The notes under the pieces were generated by a model. It did not search any database. It was given only the letters and a program-made list of their open reading frames with translations, and was not told where the DNA came from. Position numbers and translations under genes: made by a program. A stretch of DNA of 10,618 bases from Terriglobia bacterium (GTDB taxonomy: Bacteria > Acidobacteriota > Terriglobia > UBA7540), in assembly GCA_030036915.1 (NCBI GenBank), contig JASHSC010000544.1:1-10618 (forward strand). The letters run 5' to 3'. Shown piece by piece: positions 1 to 7,562 of this stretch (its first letter is position 1; every line of letters begins with the position of its first letter).

Positions 1-1082
1 ACGCCGACGCCGGCGCGCGGAGGGTCCATCACCACAAGGTCAGGTTCCATCTGCGCGCAACGGCGCAGGAAGTCGAATGTGGTCGCCGCGATGGTCCGAA
101 TATTCTTGCGGCTTGTGGCGCCGGCATTGGCCGCGAGATCCGAGGCAGCTTGCGGATGTGATTCGACCGCAATCACTTGTTCAAACCGCTTCGCCAACGG
201 CAGCGTGAACAACCCTACGCCGGCGAAAAGGTCTATCGCCACGTCACCCGATTCTCCTGAAGCGATTCCGTTCACCATCTCGGCAAGCAGAAATCGTGCG
301 CTCTGAAAAAACGAAGTCGGGCTGACGCGATAGGCGAAGCCTCCCACATGATAGGCAAGATGAGATTCACCAAAGATGCTCACTCCGGAATCGCGCGGGA
401 GCGCCACCGTTCGAATTCCTTCGACTTCCGCCAACAGTCTTTGTGCAAGCGAATCACCCTCCTGAGCATCCCAACTCCCGGCAAAAGTGAGCATGACCTT
501 TTCATCGCGATCGTCTGCCATGACTTCCACTTCCCGGCAGCGCGCGAGGGCGCTGATCCAGGGCTCGCTGCGCATTGCCGTGAGCACCGCATTCAGGCGC
601 GGAGAAAGTATCGGGCAGGCATCAATCGGAATCAGGCGGTTGGACTCCGCTTCGTAGAATCCCAGCGCCGGTGCGCCTCCCGGATTCGTTCCCACTTTGA
701 GTCGCGCCTGATTGCGAAAATTCCACGGGGGGCCTGTATGCGCAGGAATGTCTCCTTCCCAATTCACTTTTCCCAAACGGCGAAGCGTCTCGCGAAGAAT
801 TCCCACCTTTGTTTTGACTTGTGCCTCATGGGGCAGATGCTGATAGTCACAACCGCCACAACTGCCGAAATAGGCGCAGAATGGTTTGATACGCTCGGGT
901 GATGGCTCGATAATGCGCAGAGGCCGCGCACGGACCACGCCTTTTTGCCGACGGACCTCTTCTACTTCGGCACGTTCGCCCGGCAGAAGCCGCGGCGCAA
1001 GAATCGTGCGTCCGGCATGGAAGCCAAGCGCATCGCCGCCATAAACCAACTTGACCGGTGAAAATTCGAAAGGCGAAGACAT
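1..1082 (-). CDS. rlmD: 23S rRNA (uracil-5-)-methyltransferase, RlmD/RumA type (3' end cut by window edge)
   Basis: SAM-dependent enzyme of the TrmA/RlmD family, which makes 5-methyluridine in 23S rRNA (U1939 in E. coli for RlmD). About 360 codons are present, starting at the ATG at 1082-1080. Residues 1-60 look like an RNA-binding TRAM domain. Cys69, Cys75, Cys78 (C-x5-C-GG-C) and Cys156 match the four ligands of the family's 4Fe-4S cluster. SPTSFFQ (254-260) and DLFAGVGLF (284-292) form the SAM site, and DPPRAG is at 353-358. The catalytic Cys and the final Glu of the family should lie in the roughly 80-100 residues beyond the left edge. TRAM plus the Fe-S cysteines favours RlmD over RlmC, but a dual-site RlmCD-like enzyme cannot be excluded. 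It is the last visible gene of the run, 13 bases after the unknown gene. The sequence before its ATG has no clear Shine-Dalgarno motif. Confidence 0.9.
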   Translation of the reverse strand, partial: MSSPFEFSPVKLVYGGDALGFHAGRTILAPRLLPGERAEVEEVRRQKGVVRARPLRIIEPSPERIKPFCAYFGSCGGCDYQHLPHEAQVKTKVGILRETLRRLGKVNWEGDIPAHTGPPWNFRNQARLKVGTNPGGAPALGFYEAESNRLIPIDACPILSPRLNAVLTAMRSEPWISALARCREVEVMADDRDEKVMLTFAGSWDAQEGDSLAQRLLAEVEGIRTVALPRDSGVSIFGESHLAYHVGGFAYRVSPTSFFQSARFLLAEMVNGIASGESGDVAIDLFAGVGLFTLPLAKRFEQVIAVESHPQAASDLAANAGATSRKNIRTIAATTFDFLRRCAQMEPDLVVMDPPRAGVG

Positions 1083-1095
1083 CAGCAGATGGCCC

Positions 1096-1812
1096 CTACA
1101 TATAAAACAGACTCAAACGCGGGATTTTGTAATGCTCCAGCAACCGGTTCTTTAGGAACTGCCGTTCGAGCAGGTCCACCTCCGCGGCAGTCATCCTGCG
1201 CCGGTAGGCTGCAAGGCCGCGATCCACCTCCGTGCGCAATCGCGCCAATTCCTCCACGGGAGTGCCGCGCAGCAGCGAAGCGTGCAATTTCTCTTCCAGT
1301 ACAGTTAGATTTCTTTCCAACTCCTCCAGATAAGCCGTCGCAATGGGTGGAATGCTTGCGCCGAGCGTTTGGAGAGCGGCGCAGCTTTCCACTAGTTCCT
1401 CCGTCAGGACCTTGCGCCCCTGTTCATTCGCGCGATGGGCGGCGTTTTCGACCGCGGCGGCGCAGCGATGGAAAAAACGCGACACCTCTTCCGCTGTGAA
1501 CGGAGCGGGCTGGTCGTGCGCAGGCGTGGCGGCGATTCCTCCCTGCGCCGCGGCGGAGTGCGATTCCTCGACCGCGCGGTAAACCTCCTGCGAACAATAC
1601 GCCAAGGTGTTCACCTTGCGATAGGTGCACTTTCGGTTCTTGAATTTCTCGAATGCGCGCTCGATCCCCACCAGCACAGCCGCCAGCGGAAAGCTCTGAT
1701 CTTTCCAGGATTCAATGAGTGCCCAATCGAGCGGGGAAAGGAGGACCGGCTCCGAACGGCATTTGCGGAACTGCTCTTCGATTTCTGTGAAGTAGTTGAA
1801 GTAGTTTTCCAC
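1096..1812 (-). CDS. conserved-looking helical protein of unknown function
   Basis: I do not recognise a named family. The reading frame is open back to 1926, but that would overlap coaX by over 100 bases. The GTG at 1812-1810 lies 10 bases after the coaX stop and gives a natural N-terminus (MENYFNYFTEIEEQF), so I chose it, for 238 residues. Residues 1-82 are a compact predicted-helical block with LLSPLDWALIESW (24-36) and KVNTLAYCSQEV (66-77). Residues 85-105 are a low-complexity Ala/Pro linker. Residues 106-227 are long charged helices, probably coiled coil, ending in a distinctive LEHYKIPRLSLFYM tail (225-238). There is no signal peptide or membrane segment, so it is probably cytoplasmic. 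The first block loosely resembles the helical DnaD/DnaB C-terminal fold used in replication initiation. This is only a hypothesis. Operon position links it to the cofactor genes. Confidence 0.8.
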   Translation of the reverse strand: MENYFNYFTEIEEQFRKCRSEPVLLSPLDWALIESWKDQSFPLAAVLVGIERAFEKFKNRKCTYRKVNTLAYCSQEVYRAVEESHSAAAQGGIAATPAHDQPAPFTAEEVSRFFHRCAAAVENAAHRANEQGRKVLTEELVESCAALQTLGASIPPIATAYLEELERNLTVLEEKLHASLLRGTPVEELARLRTEVDRGLAAYRRRMTAAEVDLLERQFLKNRLLEHYKIPRLSLFYM

Positions 1813-1822
1813 GCTCGGGAAC

Positions 1823-2623
1823 CTATTTGTGGCGCTTGGGGGCTTGATTCCGATAGTAGATGAGGCGCAGACCATCCAGGGTGAGTGAAGAGTCGAGTGT
1901 GGGCTTGTGCCTCGAAGCGCCAACAATCAGCGGCGCCTGGCCGCCCGTGGCGATGACTTTGGTCTGCTTCCCCATCACCGCGCAGAGGCGGTCCAGCATG
2001 CCGTCCACCGCATCCACGACGCCGTAGAACAGTCCGGACTGAATGTGGCTGATGGTATTGGTACCGATCACTTGTTCCGGCTCGCGGAATTCCACGCGCG
2101 GCAGCCTGGCGGTGCGTTCAAATAACGCCTCTGCAGCGATGCCGATTCCCGGCATGATCACGCCGCCAAGATACTCACCCTTCGGCGAAATGCAATCAAA
2201 GGTGATTGCGGTCCCGAAATCCACCACAATGCAAGGTCCGCCGTATTTGTCGAACGCGGCCACGGCGTCCGCAACGCGGTCGGCTCCCATCTCCTGCGGG
2301 GTATCCACGAGAATCGCCATGCCGGTTCGCGTTCCCGGCCCCACGAAGAGCGGCTCCATTTTGAAATATTTTCGCGCCATCTCCGCCAGCGCGAAATTCA
2401 ACGGCGGCACCACGCTCGCAATTATCATTCCGCTTACGTCCGAGACGGAAAGTTTCTCCAGAGTGAACAGGTTGTTAATCAAGATGCCGTACTCGTCCAC
2501 CGTCCGCTCTCGACTGGTGGCCAGCCGCCACAGTGCGCGCAGGGTTGCGCCTTGGTAAAAACCAAGGACGGTGTTCGTGTTTCCAACGTCGATGACCAGA
2601 ATCGTGTGGTTCGGGTTTTCCAT
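1823..2623 (-). CDS. coaX: type III pantothenate kinase
   Basis: Phosphorylates pantothenate to 4'-phosphopantothenate, the first step of coenzyme A synthesis, in the cytoplasm. It has 266 residues, typical of CoaX. The ASKHA-fold phosphate motif DVGNTNTVLG is at 12-21. GTRTGMAI (97-104), EMGADRV (111-117), DFGTAITFD (135-143), GGVIMPGIG (153-161) and ATGGQAP (225-231) follow in the family order. The frame is open to 2722, but the ATG at 2623-2621 has a GGAAG ribosome site 5 bases upstream and gives the usual short lead into the first beta strand. An ATG nine codons earlier lacks such a site. The 111-base gap to birA is the largest inside the gene run and may hold a weak internal promoter. 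The type III enzyme is insensitive to CoA feedback in characterised members, unlike CoaA. Confidence 0.96.
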   Translation of the reverse strand: MENPNHTILVIDVGNTNTVLGFYQGATLRALWRLATSRERTVDEYGILINNLFTLEKLSVSDVSGMIIASVVPPLNFALAEMARKYFKMEPLFVGPGTRTGMAILVDTPQEMGADRVADAVAAFDKYGGPCIVVDFGTAITFDCISPKGEYLGGVIMPGIGIAAEALFERTARLPRVEFREPEQVIGTNTISHIQSGLFYGVVDAVDGMLDRLCAVMGKQTKVIATGGQAPLIVGASRHKPTLDSSLTLDGLRLIYYRNQAPKRHK

Positions 2624-2628
2624 CGATG

Positions 2629-2633
2629 CTTCC
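2629..2633 (-). promoter_or_regulatory. coaX ribosome binding site
   Basis: GGAAG on the minus strand, 5 bases before the ATG at 2623. It decides the start in favour of the 266-residue protein rather than the longer open frames reaching 2722. Confidence 0.55.
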
Positions 2634-2690
2634 AGGGCCAATTTAATCATCGGCGGCCGCACTAAAACCCAACGAGGCGACGCCGCAGAA

Positions 2691-2722
2691 ATCTTATCAC
2701 GGTGCGAGCGCGGCCAACTCAA
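2691..2722 (-). promoter_or_regulatory. possible weak promoter in the birA-coaX gap
   Basis: In the 111-base gap the minus strand has TTGAGT (2717-2722), followed after about 18 bases by GATAAG within TGATAAGAT. This matches the sigma70 consensus at 4 of 6 positions in each box. It could let coaX and the downstream genes be made without the valS promoter. With boxes this weak, chance is a real alternative. Confidence 0.25.
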
Positions 2723-2734
2723 GCGAGAAATCCT

Positions 2735-3727
2735 CTACTTCACTTCCAGAACCTCGCCAGCCGCCAGGGATTCCTTTCGACCATCGTCGAACTGAACTCG
2801 CAAGGCACCGCTCGGGTCGAGACCGCAAGTGGTGGCTTCCGCCACGCCCGCCGAAGTCAGCACGCAAACGCGCTTGCCGTGAGCAAAGGTGGAAGCGCCT
2901 TCCCAGCGTTCGGTAATCGCCTTGTTCCCTTTCTTGAGCAACAACTGGTAGTGCCGCTCAATTTCGCGGATCAATGCGGCGAAGACCTGGACGCGAGAAA
3001 CAGTGTGATGGGCTTCCATGCGCAGCGAACTGGCGCTGTTTTCCAGTTCCACGGGCATGCGGCTGTGATTGACGTTCATTCCCAAGCCCAGCACCACGGC
3101 ATGCAGGCGGTCGAGTTCAGCGCTCATCTCCGTGAGAATCCCGCAGACCTTTCTTCCCTTCACCAGCAAATCGTTCGGCCAGCGAATGTCCGCATTGAGC
3201 CCGGTGACGTCGTTCACAGCCTTCTGCGCGCCGAGGCCCGCCATCAAGGTGAGCACAGGAGCGGCGGCGGGAGAGAGTGGGGGCCGCAGAATGACCGACA
3301 TGTAAATTCCACTGAATCTTTCCGAATACCAGGCACGGCCCAAGCGGCCGCGCCCCGCCGTTTGCTCCTCCGCCAGCACGACAGTTCCGTGCTCAGCGCC
3401 TTCCGCCGCGAGTTTGAGCGCCACAGCGTTGGTGGAATCCGTGCGAAAGTAATGTACGATGCGGCGCCCCAGGGGAAAATCGTCGAGCTCCGCTCGGAGC
3501 AGGCTGGGCGCGAGGATGTCCGGAATGGTAACAAGTTGATATCCCTCGCCGCGTACGCCGCGAATTTCCACGCCCAGCAGGCGCAAGTTCTCAACCCACT
3601 CCCACACCTTCACCCGCGTTACGCCGATTTCCGAAGCGATCTTCGGCCCCGGAACCACCACTGTTGCGTTCTTCACCAAGAGATGAATCAACTTGTCGAT
3701 TCTGCGATCTGTGCTACCGGTGACCAT
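2735..3727 (-). CDS. birA: biotin--[acetyl-CoA-carboxylase] ligase with N-terminal HTH (BirA, group II type)
   Basis: Activates biotin to biotinyl-AMP and attaches it to the carrier lysine of biotin enzymes such as acetyl-CoA carboxylase. It has 330 residues. Residues 8-66 form a winged helix-turn-helix (IASEIGVTRVKVWEWVENLR at 30-49), as in BirA proteins that also act as biotin repressors. The catalytic domain has DSTN (97-100), the biotin/ATP loop GRGRLGR (125-131), RWPNDL (182-187), Lys193 (in the position of E. coli Lys183), and GLGMNVN (214-220). The C-terminal SH3-like domain is roughly 280-330. The start is the ATG at 3727-3725, 15 bases after nadC. No Shine-Dalgarno motif precedes it, so translation may depend on coupling to nadC. 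No biotin synthesis operon is in view, so its DNA target, if any, lies elsewhere. Confidence 0.96.
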   Translation of the reverse strand: MVTGSTDRRIDKLIHLLVKNATVVVPGPKIASEIGVTRVKVWEWVENLRLLGVEIRGVRGEGYQLVTIPDILAPSLLRAELDDFPLGRRIVHYFRTDSTNAVALKLAAEGAEHGTVVLAEEQTAGRGRLGRAWYSERFSGIYMSVILRPPLSPAAAPVLTLMAGLGAQKAVNDVTGLNADIRWPNDLLVKGRKVCGILTEMSAELDRLHAVVLGLGMNVNHSRMPVELENSASSLRMEAHHTVSRVQVFAALIREIERHYQLLLKKGNKAITERWEGASTFAHGKRVCVLTSAGVAEATTCGLDPSGALRVQFDDGRKESLAAGEVLEVK

Positions 3728-3742
3728 GTGAATTTAAGAGGT

Positions 3743-4633
3743 TCAGATCGGAGCGATGCGAAAGTTAATGTCAGCCGCGCGGGCTGAGTGCGTGAGGGCC
3801 CCGACGGAGATGTAATCGGCGCCGGCCTCCGCATATGCGCGAATGTTGGCGGCGTCGATTCCTCCCGAAACCTCCACTCGCACACGTCCTGCGACGAACT
3901 GCACACATTCGTGGACTTCCGCGGGCGACATATTATCAAGCAGCACGCCGTCTGCGCCAGCCTGGATGGCGTCATTCAATTCCGCGCGCGATGTGACCTC
4001 CACCTCCACGCGGAAACCCTCGGGGCGGCCGCGAAGGGCGCGCGCGACTGCGGCACGGATGCTACCCGCCAGTCGCAGGTGATTCCCCTTGATCAGAATC
4101 CCATCGTCCAGGCGCATGCGGTGATTGGTTCCACCCCCGGCGCGCACCGCGTATTTTTCCAGACTGCGCAGCCCGGGCGTGGTTTTGCGCGTATCAAGAA
4201 TCAGCGCGCGTGTCCCGGTCAAAATTCCCTTCAACCGAAGAGTGAACGTGGCAATGCCGCTCAGGTGCTGAAGAAAATTCAGCGCCACACGCTCGCCTGT
4301 TAAGAGCGAACCCGCGGCTCCGCAAATCGAAGCCAGCGGAGTGCCGGCGGCGACTTCCGATCCATCTTCGACTGCGCCTTGCCACTCAAGTGAGGGGTCA
4401 AGAGCTTCAAAGACCTTTCGCGCCAGGGGCAAACCCGCCACCACCAGCCGCTGCTTGCTGTTAAACGTGCCCTTTGCCTTGCTGTCGCCGTCCAGAGTTA
4501 CGAGACTCGTCAAATCGCCTCGGCCAACGTCCTCCGCCAGGGCACGATCAATGAGATTGGTAATTTCCGCGGACGAGAAGTCAAGGGTCCCCTCAGAGAC
4601 GTTTGCGCTCGACGGGCTCAGGTAGCCGCCCAC
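3743..4633 (-). CDS. nadC: nicotinate-nucleotide pyrophosphorylase (carboxylating), quinolinate phosphoribosyltransferase
   Basis: Converts quinolinate and PRPP to nicotinate mononucleotide, CO2 and pyrophosphate in de novo NAD synthesis. At 296 residues it is normal for NadC. Visible family motifs in order are ALAEDVGRGDLTS (31-43), GERVALNFLQHLSG (113-126), DTRKTTPGLR (147-156), KYAVRAGGGTNHR (160-172), ILIKGNH (179-185), EVEV (210-213), LLDN (231-234), VSGGI (255-259) and ISVGALTHS (275-283). These include the basic residues that bind quinolinate and PRPP phosphates. The start is a GTG at 4633-4631, only 3 bases after the valS stop, so translational coupling is likely. No other in-frame start is evident near the N-terminus. 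nadA and nadB are not in the window. Confidence 0.97.
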   Translation of the reverse strand: MGGYLSPSSANVSEGTLDFSSAEITNLIDRALAEDVGRGDLTSLVTLDGDSKAKGTFNSKQRLVVAGLPLARKVFEALDPSLEWQGAVEDGSEVAAGTPLASICGAAGSLLTGERVALNFLQHLSGIATFTLRLKGILTGTRALILDTRKTTPGLRSLEKYAVRAGGGTNHRMRLDDGILIKGNHLRLAGSIRAAVARALRGRPEGFRVEVEVTSRAELNDAIQAGADGVLLDNMSPAEVHECVQFVAGRVRVEVSGGIDAANIRAYAEAGADYISVGALTHSARAADINFRIAPI

Positions 4634-4636
4634 GAT

Positions 4637-7450
4637 TCAACCCAGCCTTTCCAGGGAATCCAAGACTTTCTTCAATTGCTCTTCGAGTTCTTTGAGCCGG
4701 TGCTCGGCGCCGCGCACGATCTCGCGGGGAGCGCGCGCCAGAAATTCCTGGTTGCTAAGCTGCCCGCGCACCTGCGCGAGGGACTTTTCGATCCTTTCCT
4801 GGTCTCGCGTAAGGCGTAGGCGTGCTTCGCCAATATCAATTGTAGTGGGCTCGGGCGTAGGGAATTCAAATTGCCATCTTTCATCCAAATCCGTTAGCCC
4901 CTTCCCCCCAGGCATAATGGGGCCATGTTCAAACATTATGGCCGACACTCCACCTAACCTCATGATGCTCTCTTGGTGACCGCGAAAAAGTTTGAGCTTT
5001 CCCAAATCCTCGACTCTTAGTTTCATGGCTAGCTTTGATTCGTGCAGCCCCTCTTCAGCCTTTTCCATTCTCACGGAGGTAAGCAAAGTCATGAGCGTCC
5101 TAAACTCTTTTACCGAAATCCCGTCGTCCATGCGACCGTCGACCACTTGAAATTCCATTAGCGAAATTGACGGGCCGGGCTTGGAGTGCGGAAGTAGGTG
5201 CCAAAGCTCTTCGGTAATAAACGGCATGAAGGGATGGAGCAGGCGGAGCGACGCCTCAAAAACGCGGGCCAGGTTGATCCACGTCGGCGAAACTTTTTCT
5301 CCCTCGGCCGGGCGCGTGATTTCCGGCTTGACCCATTCCACGTACCAATCGCAGAACTCATGCCAGAAAAAGTGGTAGATGGTGAAAGCCGCCTCGTGGA
5401 AACGATAATCCTTGAGGGCGGCATCGATCTCCCGCGTCACGGTCGCAAGGCGCGAGAAGATCCAACGATCGGCAAGGACTAGGCGCTCACCAGCGGCCAC
5501 AGGCTCAAACCCCAGGCTGGGAATCGGCTCCAGCGCCTGCGCCAATTGCGCACGGTGGGTATCGGGCACCTTCTGGAGATTTATCAGCAGAAAACGGCCG
5601 GCATTCCAAATCTTATTGGCGAAGGCGCGATAGGATTCAACCTTGTCTTCGGAGAAGGCGATGTCGGTACCCGGTGCCGCGCTGATGGCCAGCGCAAATC
5701 GCACGGCGTCGGTGCCGTATTTTTCGGTGACTTCCAGCGGATCGAGCACGTTTCCCTTGGTCTTCGACATCTTTTGCCGCTCGGCATCGCGCACCAGCGC
5801 ATGGATGTAGAGTTCGCGGAACGGAACATCCTTCATGAATTTCAATCCCAGCATGATCATGCGCGCGCCCCAGAAGAACAGGATGTCAAAACCCATGATC
5901 ATCAGGTTGTTGGGATAAAACCGCCGAAGGTCGGCGGTCTCCTCCGGCCAGCCCATTGTGGCGAAGGGCCAAAGGCCGGAGCTGAACCAGGTGTCGAGAA
6001 CGTCGGGGTCAGGGTGGAACGGGCCGCCATGGCCAAGCGGGCAGCGCTCGGGTTCGTCCACCTGAACGATTTCCATCCCGGGATCCGTGCCGCATTGCGC
6101 GCAGTACCAAGCGGGGATGCGATGGCCCCACCAAAGCTGGCGGGAAATGCACCAATCGTGGATTTTGTTCATCCAGTCGAGGTAGATCTTCTTGTAATTT
6201 TCCGGGACGACTCGGACTTGACCTTCCTCGACGACGCGAATGGCGGGGGCTGCAAGAGGCTTCATGCGCATGAACCACTGCATGGAGAGCAGGGGCTCCA
6301 GAACTGTCTTGCAGCGCTGGCAGGTTCCCACGCTCAGAGGATAATCTTCGATCTTCTCCAGCAGACCGGCGGCGCGCAGGTCTTCTACAATCTTGTTGCG
6401 CGCTTTAAATCGATCCATGCCGCTATAGGAGCTCGCGCCCGGGGACGACGAGGCAAAGACCGGGTCAATTTCCGCTCTCTCGTTGATAATCTTGATCACC
6501 GCGAGACCGTGTCGCAAACCGATTGCGGCATCGTTGGGATCGTGCGCTGGCGTAACCTTTACGGCGCCTGTCCCGAACTTCGGGTCAACAAAATCATCGG
6601 CAATTACGGGGATGATTCGTTTAACCAAAGGCAGCACGATTTTGCGACCCAGCGCCGATTGATAACGAGTGTCGGCGGGATTGACGGCCACTGCCGTGTC
6701 ACCCAGCATGGTTTCCGGGCGAGTGGTCGCCACGATAATATGACCCTCACCGTCTTCAAAAGGATAGCGGATGTACCAAAGGTGGCCTGGGCGATCTTCG
6801 TGAACGACCTCGAGGTCGGAGACCGCTGTGCCGCAGCGCGGGCACCAATTGATGATGTAATTATCGCGGTAGATCAGCTTGTCGTCGTACTTCTGGTTCT
6901 CGTGATAGAGCTTTATAAAAACCTCCGCCACCGCCCGCGAGTAGGCGGGGTCCATGGTAAAGCGGTTTCGCGTCCAATCCACGGATGTGCCCAATCGCTC
7001 CATCTGTCTGCGAATCGTCCCACCATTTTTTTCCTTCCATTGCCAGCAGCGTTGGATGAATTTTTCCTGCCCCATTTCGCGCCGAAGCCGCTGGCCCTCG
7101 CGCTGCCAGGTGCTTTGCGCCTGGGGTCCTTCCGCAGTGGGCAGAGCTTCGCGGCCCAACTCGCGTTCCACAATCATCTGCGTGGCAATGGAGGCGTGAT
7201 CCGTACCGGGCAGCCACAGCACGTTTCGGCCGTGCATCCGATGCCAGCGCATCAGAATGTCAATTTCCGTGTGTTCCAGCATGTGCCCCATGTGCAGCGA
7301 GCCGGTGATGTTGGGCGGGGGAATCGTCAGGCAAAAGGGCGGGCGCGCATCATCGTTAGCTGGTCGATAGAGATTTTGTTCAACCCAGAAGCGGGCCCAG
7401 CGTGGTTCGATGTTTTCGGGCGAATATACCTTGGGGATTTCGGCTTCCAA
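4637..7450 (-). CDS. valS: valine--tRNA ligase
   Basis: Class I aminoacyl-tRNA synthetase that charges tRNA-Val. I prefer the TTG at 7450-7448 (937 residues): it has AGGAG nine bases upstream and gives the natural N-terminus MEAEIPKVYSP. A GTG at 7474 would add eight residues but lies only about 15 bases after the likely transcript start and has no proper ribosome site. Motifs: PPPNITGSLHMGH with the HIGH-type signature at 53-56; the CP1 editing motif TTRPETMLGD (242-251) that clears Thr-tRNA-Val; several CxxC pairs (CPRC, CQRC, CAQC) that may bind zinc; DVLDTWFSSGLWPF; KMSKT (560-564); and a C-terminal tRNA-binding coiled coil from about 870 to the end. The length fits the family. The stretch coding the end of the anticodon-binding region (4861-5160) is much poorer in GC than the rest. 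Confidence 0.97.
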   Translation of the reverse strand: MEAEIPKVYSPENIEPRWARFWVEQNLYRPANDDARPPFCLTIPPPNITGSLHMGHMLEHTEIDILMRWHRMHGRNVLWLPGTDHASIATQMIVERELGREALPTAEGPQAQSTWQREGQRLRREMGQEKFIQRCWQWKEKNGGTIRRQMERLGTSVDWTRNRFTMDPAYSRAVAEVFIKLYHENQKYDDKLIYRDNYIINWCPRCGTAVSDLEVVHEDRPGHLWYIRYPFEDGEGHIIVATTRPETMLGDTAVAVNPADTRYQSALGRKIVLPLVKRIIPVIADDFVDPKFGTGAVKVTPAHDPNDAAIGLRHGLAVIKIINERAEIDPVFASSSPGASSYSGMDRFKARNKIVEDLRAAGLLEKIEDYPLSVGTCQRCKTVLEPLLSMQWFMRMKPLAAPAIRVVEEGQVRVVPENYKKIYLDWMNKIHDWCISRQLWWGHRIPAWYCAQCGTDPGMEIVQVDEPERCPLGHGGPFHPDPDVLDTWFSSGLWPFATMGWPEETADLRRFYPNNLMIMGFDILFFWGARMIMLGLKFMKDVPFRELYIHALVRDAERQKMSKTKGNVLDPLEVTEKYGTDAVRFALAISAAPGTDIAFSEDKVESYRAFANKIWNAGRFLLINLQKVPDTHRAQLAQALEPIPSLGFEPVAAGERLVLADRWIFSRLATVTREIDAALKDYRFHEAAFTIYHFFWHEFCDWYVEWVKPEITRPAEGEKVSPTWINLARVFEASLRLLHPFMPFITEELWHLLPHSKPGPSISLMEFQVVDGRMDDGISVKEFRTLMTLLTSVRMEKAEEGLHESKLAMKLRVEDLGKLKLFRGHQESIMRLGGVSAIMFEHGPIMPGGKGLTDLDERWQFEFPTPEPTTIDIGEARLRLTRDQERIEKSLAQVRGQLSNQEFLARAPREIVRGAEHRLKELEEQLKKVLDSLERLG

Positions 7451-7455
7451 AAGAA

Positions 7456-7464
7456 CCTTCTCCT
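7456..7464 (-). promoter_or_regulatory. valS ribosome binding site
   Basis: AGGAGAAGG on the minus strand. Its AGGAG core ends nine bases before the TTG at 7450 and supports that codon as the start. If the GTG at 7474 were used, this strong motif would lie inside codons 4-7 of the gene. Confidence 0.55.
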
Positions 7465-7495
7465 GAATCAGCACCTCAGAGTTGGATATGAATTA

Positions 7496-7524
7496 AATAT
7501 ACCGGCAGCGTAGAAGTGAGTCAA
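7496..7524 (-). promoter_or_regulatory. sigma70-like promoter of the valS gene run
   Basis: On the minus strand the -35 box TTGACT (7519-7524, 5 of 6 consensus) and the -10 box TATATT (7496-7501, 5 of 6) are exactly 17 bases apart. Transcription would start near 7489, giving a leader of about 40 bases to the TTG start of valS. That is too short for a T-box or other riboswitch. It is the best promoter match in the window and probably drives valS, nadC, birA and the genes beyond. Confidence 0.75.
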
Positions 7525-7557
7525 ACTTCCGCAGCAAACGGAAGTAGTACAGTTTGA
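7521..7557. repeat. overlapping dyads at the -35 side of the valS promoter
   Basis: Two nested inverted repeats share this stretch. ACTTCCG (7525-7531) pairs with CGGAAGT (7539-7545) across a seven-base loop. TCAAACT (7521-7527), which overlaps the -35 box, pairs with AGTTTGA (7551-7557). They could be an operator, or simply the boundary of the neighbouring repeat element. There is no run of T after either, so a terminator is unlikely. Confidence 0.4.
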
Positions 7558-7562
7558 GCTTC

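Noticed and set aside
348..902. A 184-codon plus-strand frame
   Set aside because: It is antisense to rlmD, whose Fe-S cysteines and SAM motifs are clear on the other strand.
1813..1926. N-terminal extension of the unknown protein to the ATG at 1926
   Set aside because: It would overlap the end of coaX by 104 bases and the extra residues look like out-of-frame coaX; the GTG at 1812 fits the gene spacing.
2702..3787. A 361-codon open frame on the plus strand
   Set aside because: It is antisense to birA and shows no recognisable domain; a shadow frame.
4913..4943. CATAATG/CATTATG and GGCCAT/ATGGCC inverted repeats
   Set aside because: Short, inside the valS coding region and without any linked signal; most likely chance.
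7451..7489. T-box or other riboswitch in the valS leader
   Set aside because: The predicted leader is only about 40 bases, too short for a T-box, and no specifier or antiterminator structure is visible.
5546..7513. A 655-codon open frame on the plus strand
   Set aside because: It is fully antisense to valS, whose motifs are unmistakable. The translation is His/Arg-rich and resembles no family. High GC keeps the antisense frame free of stops.
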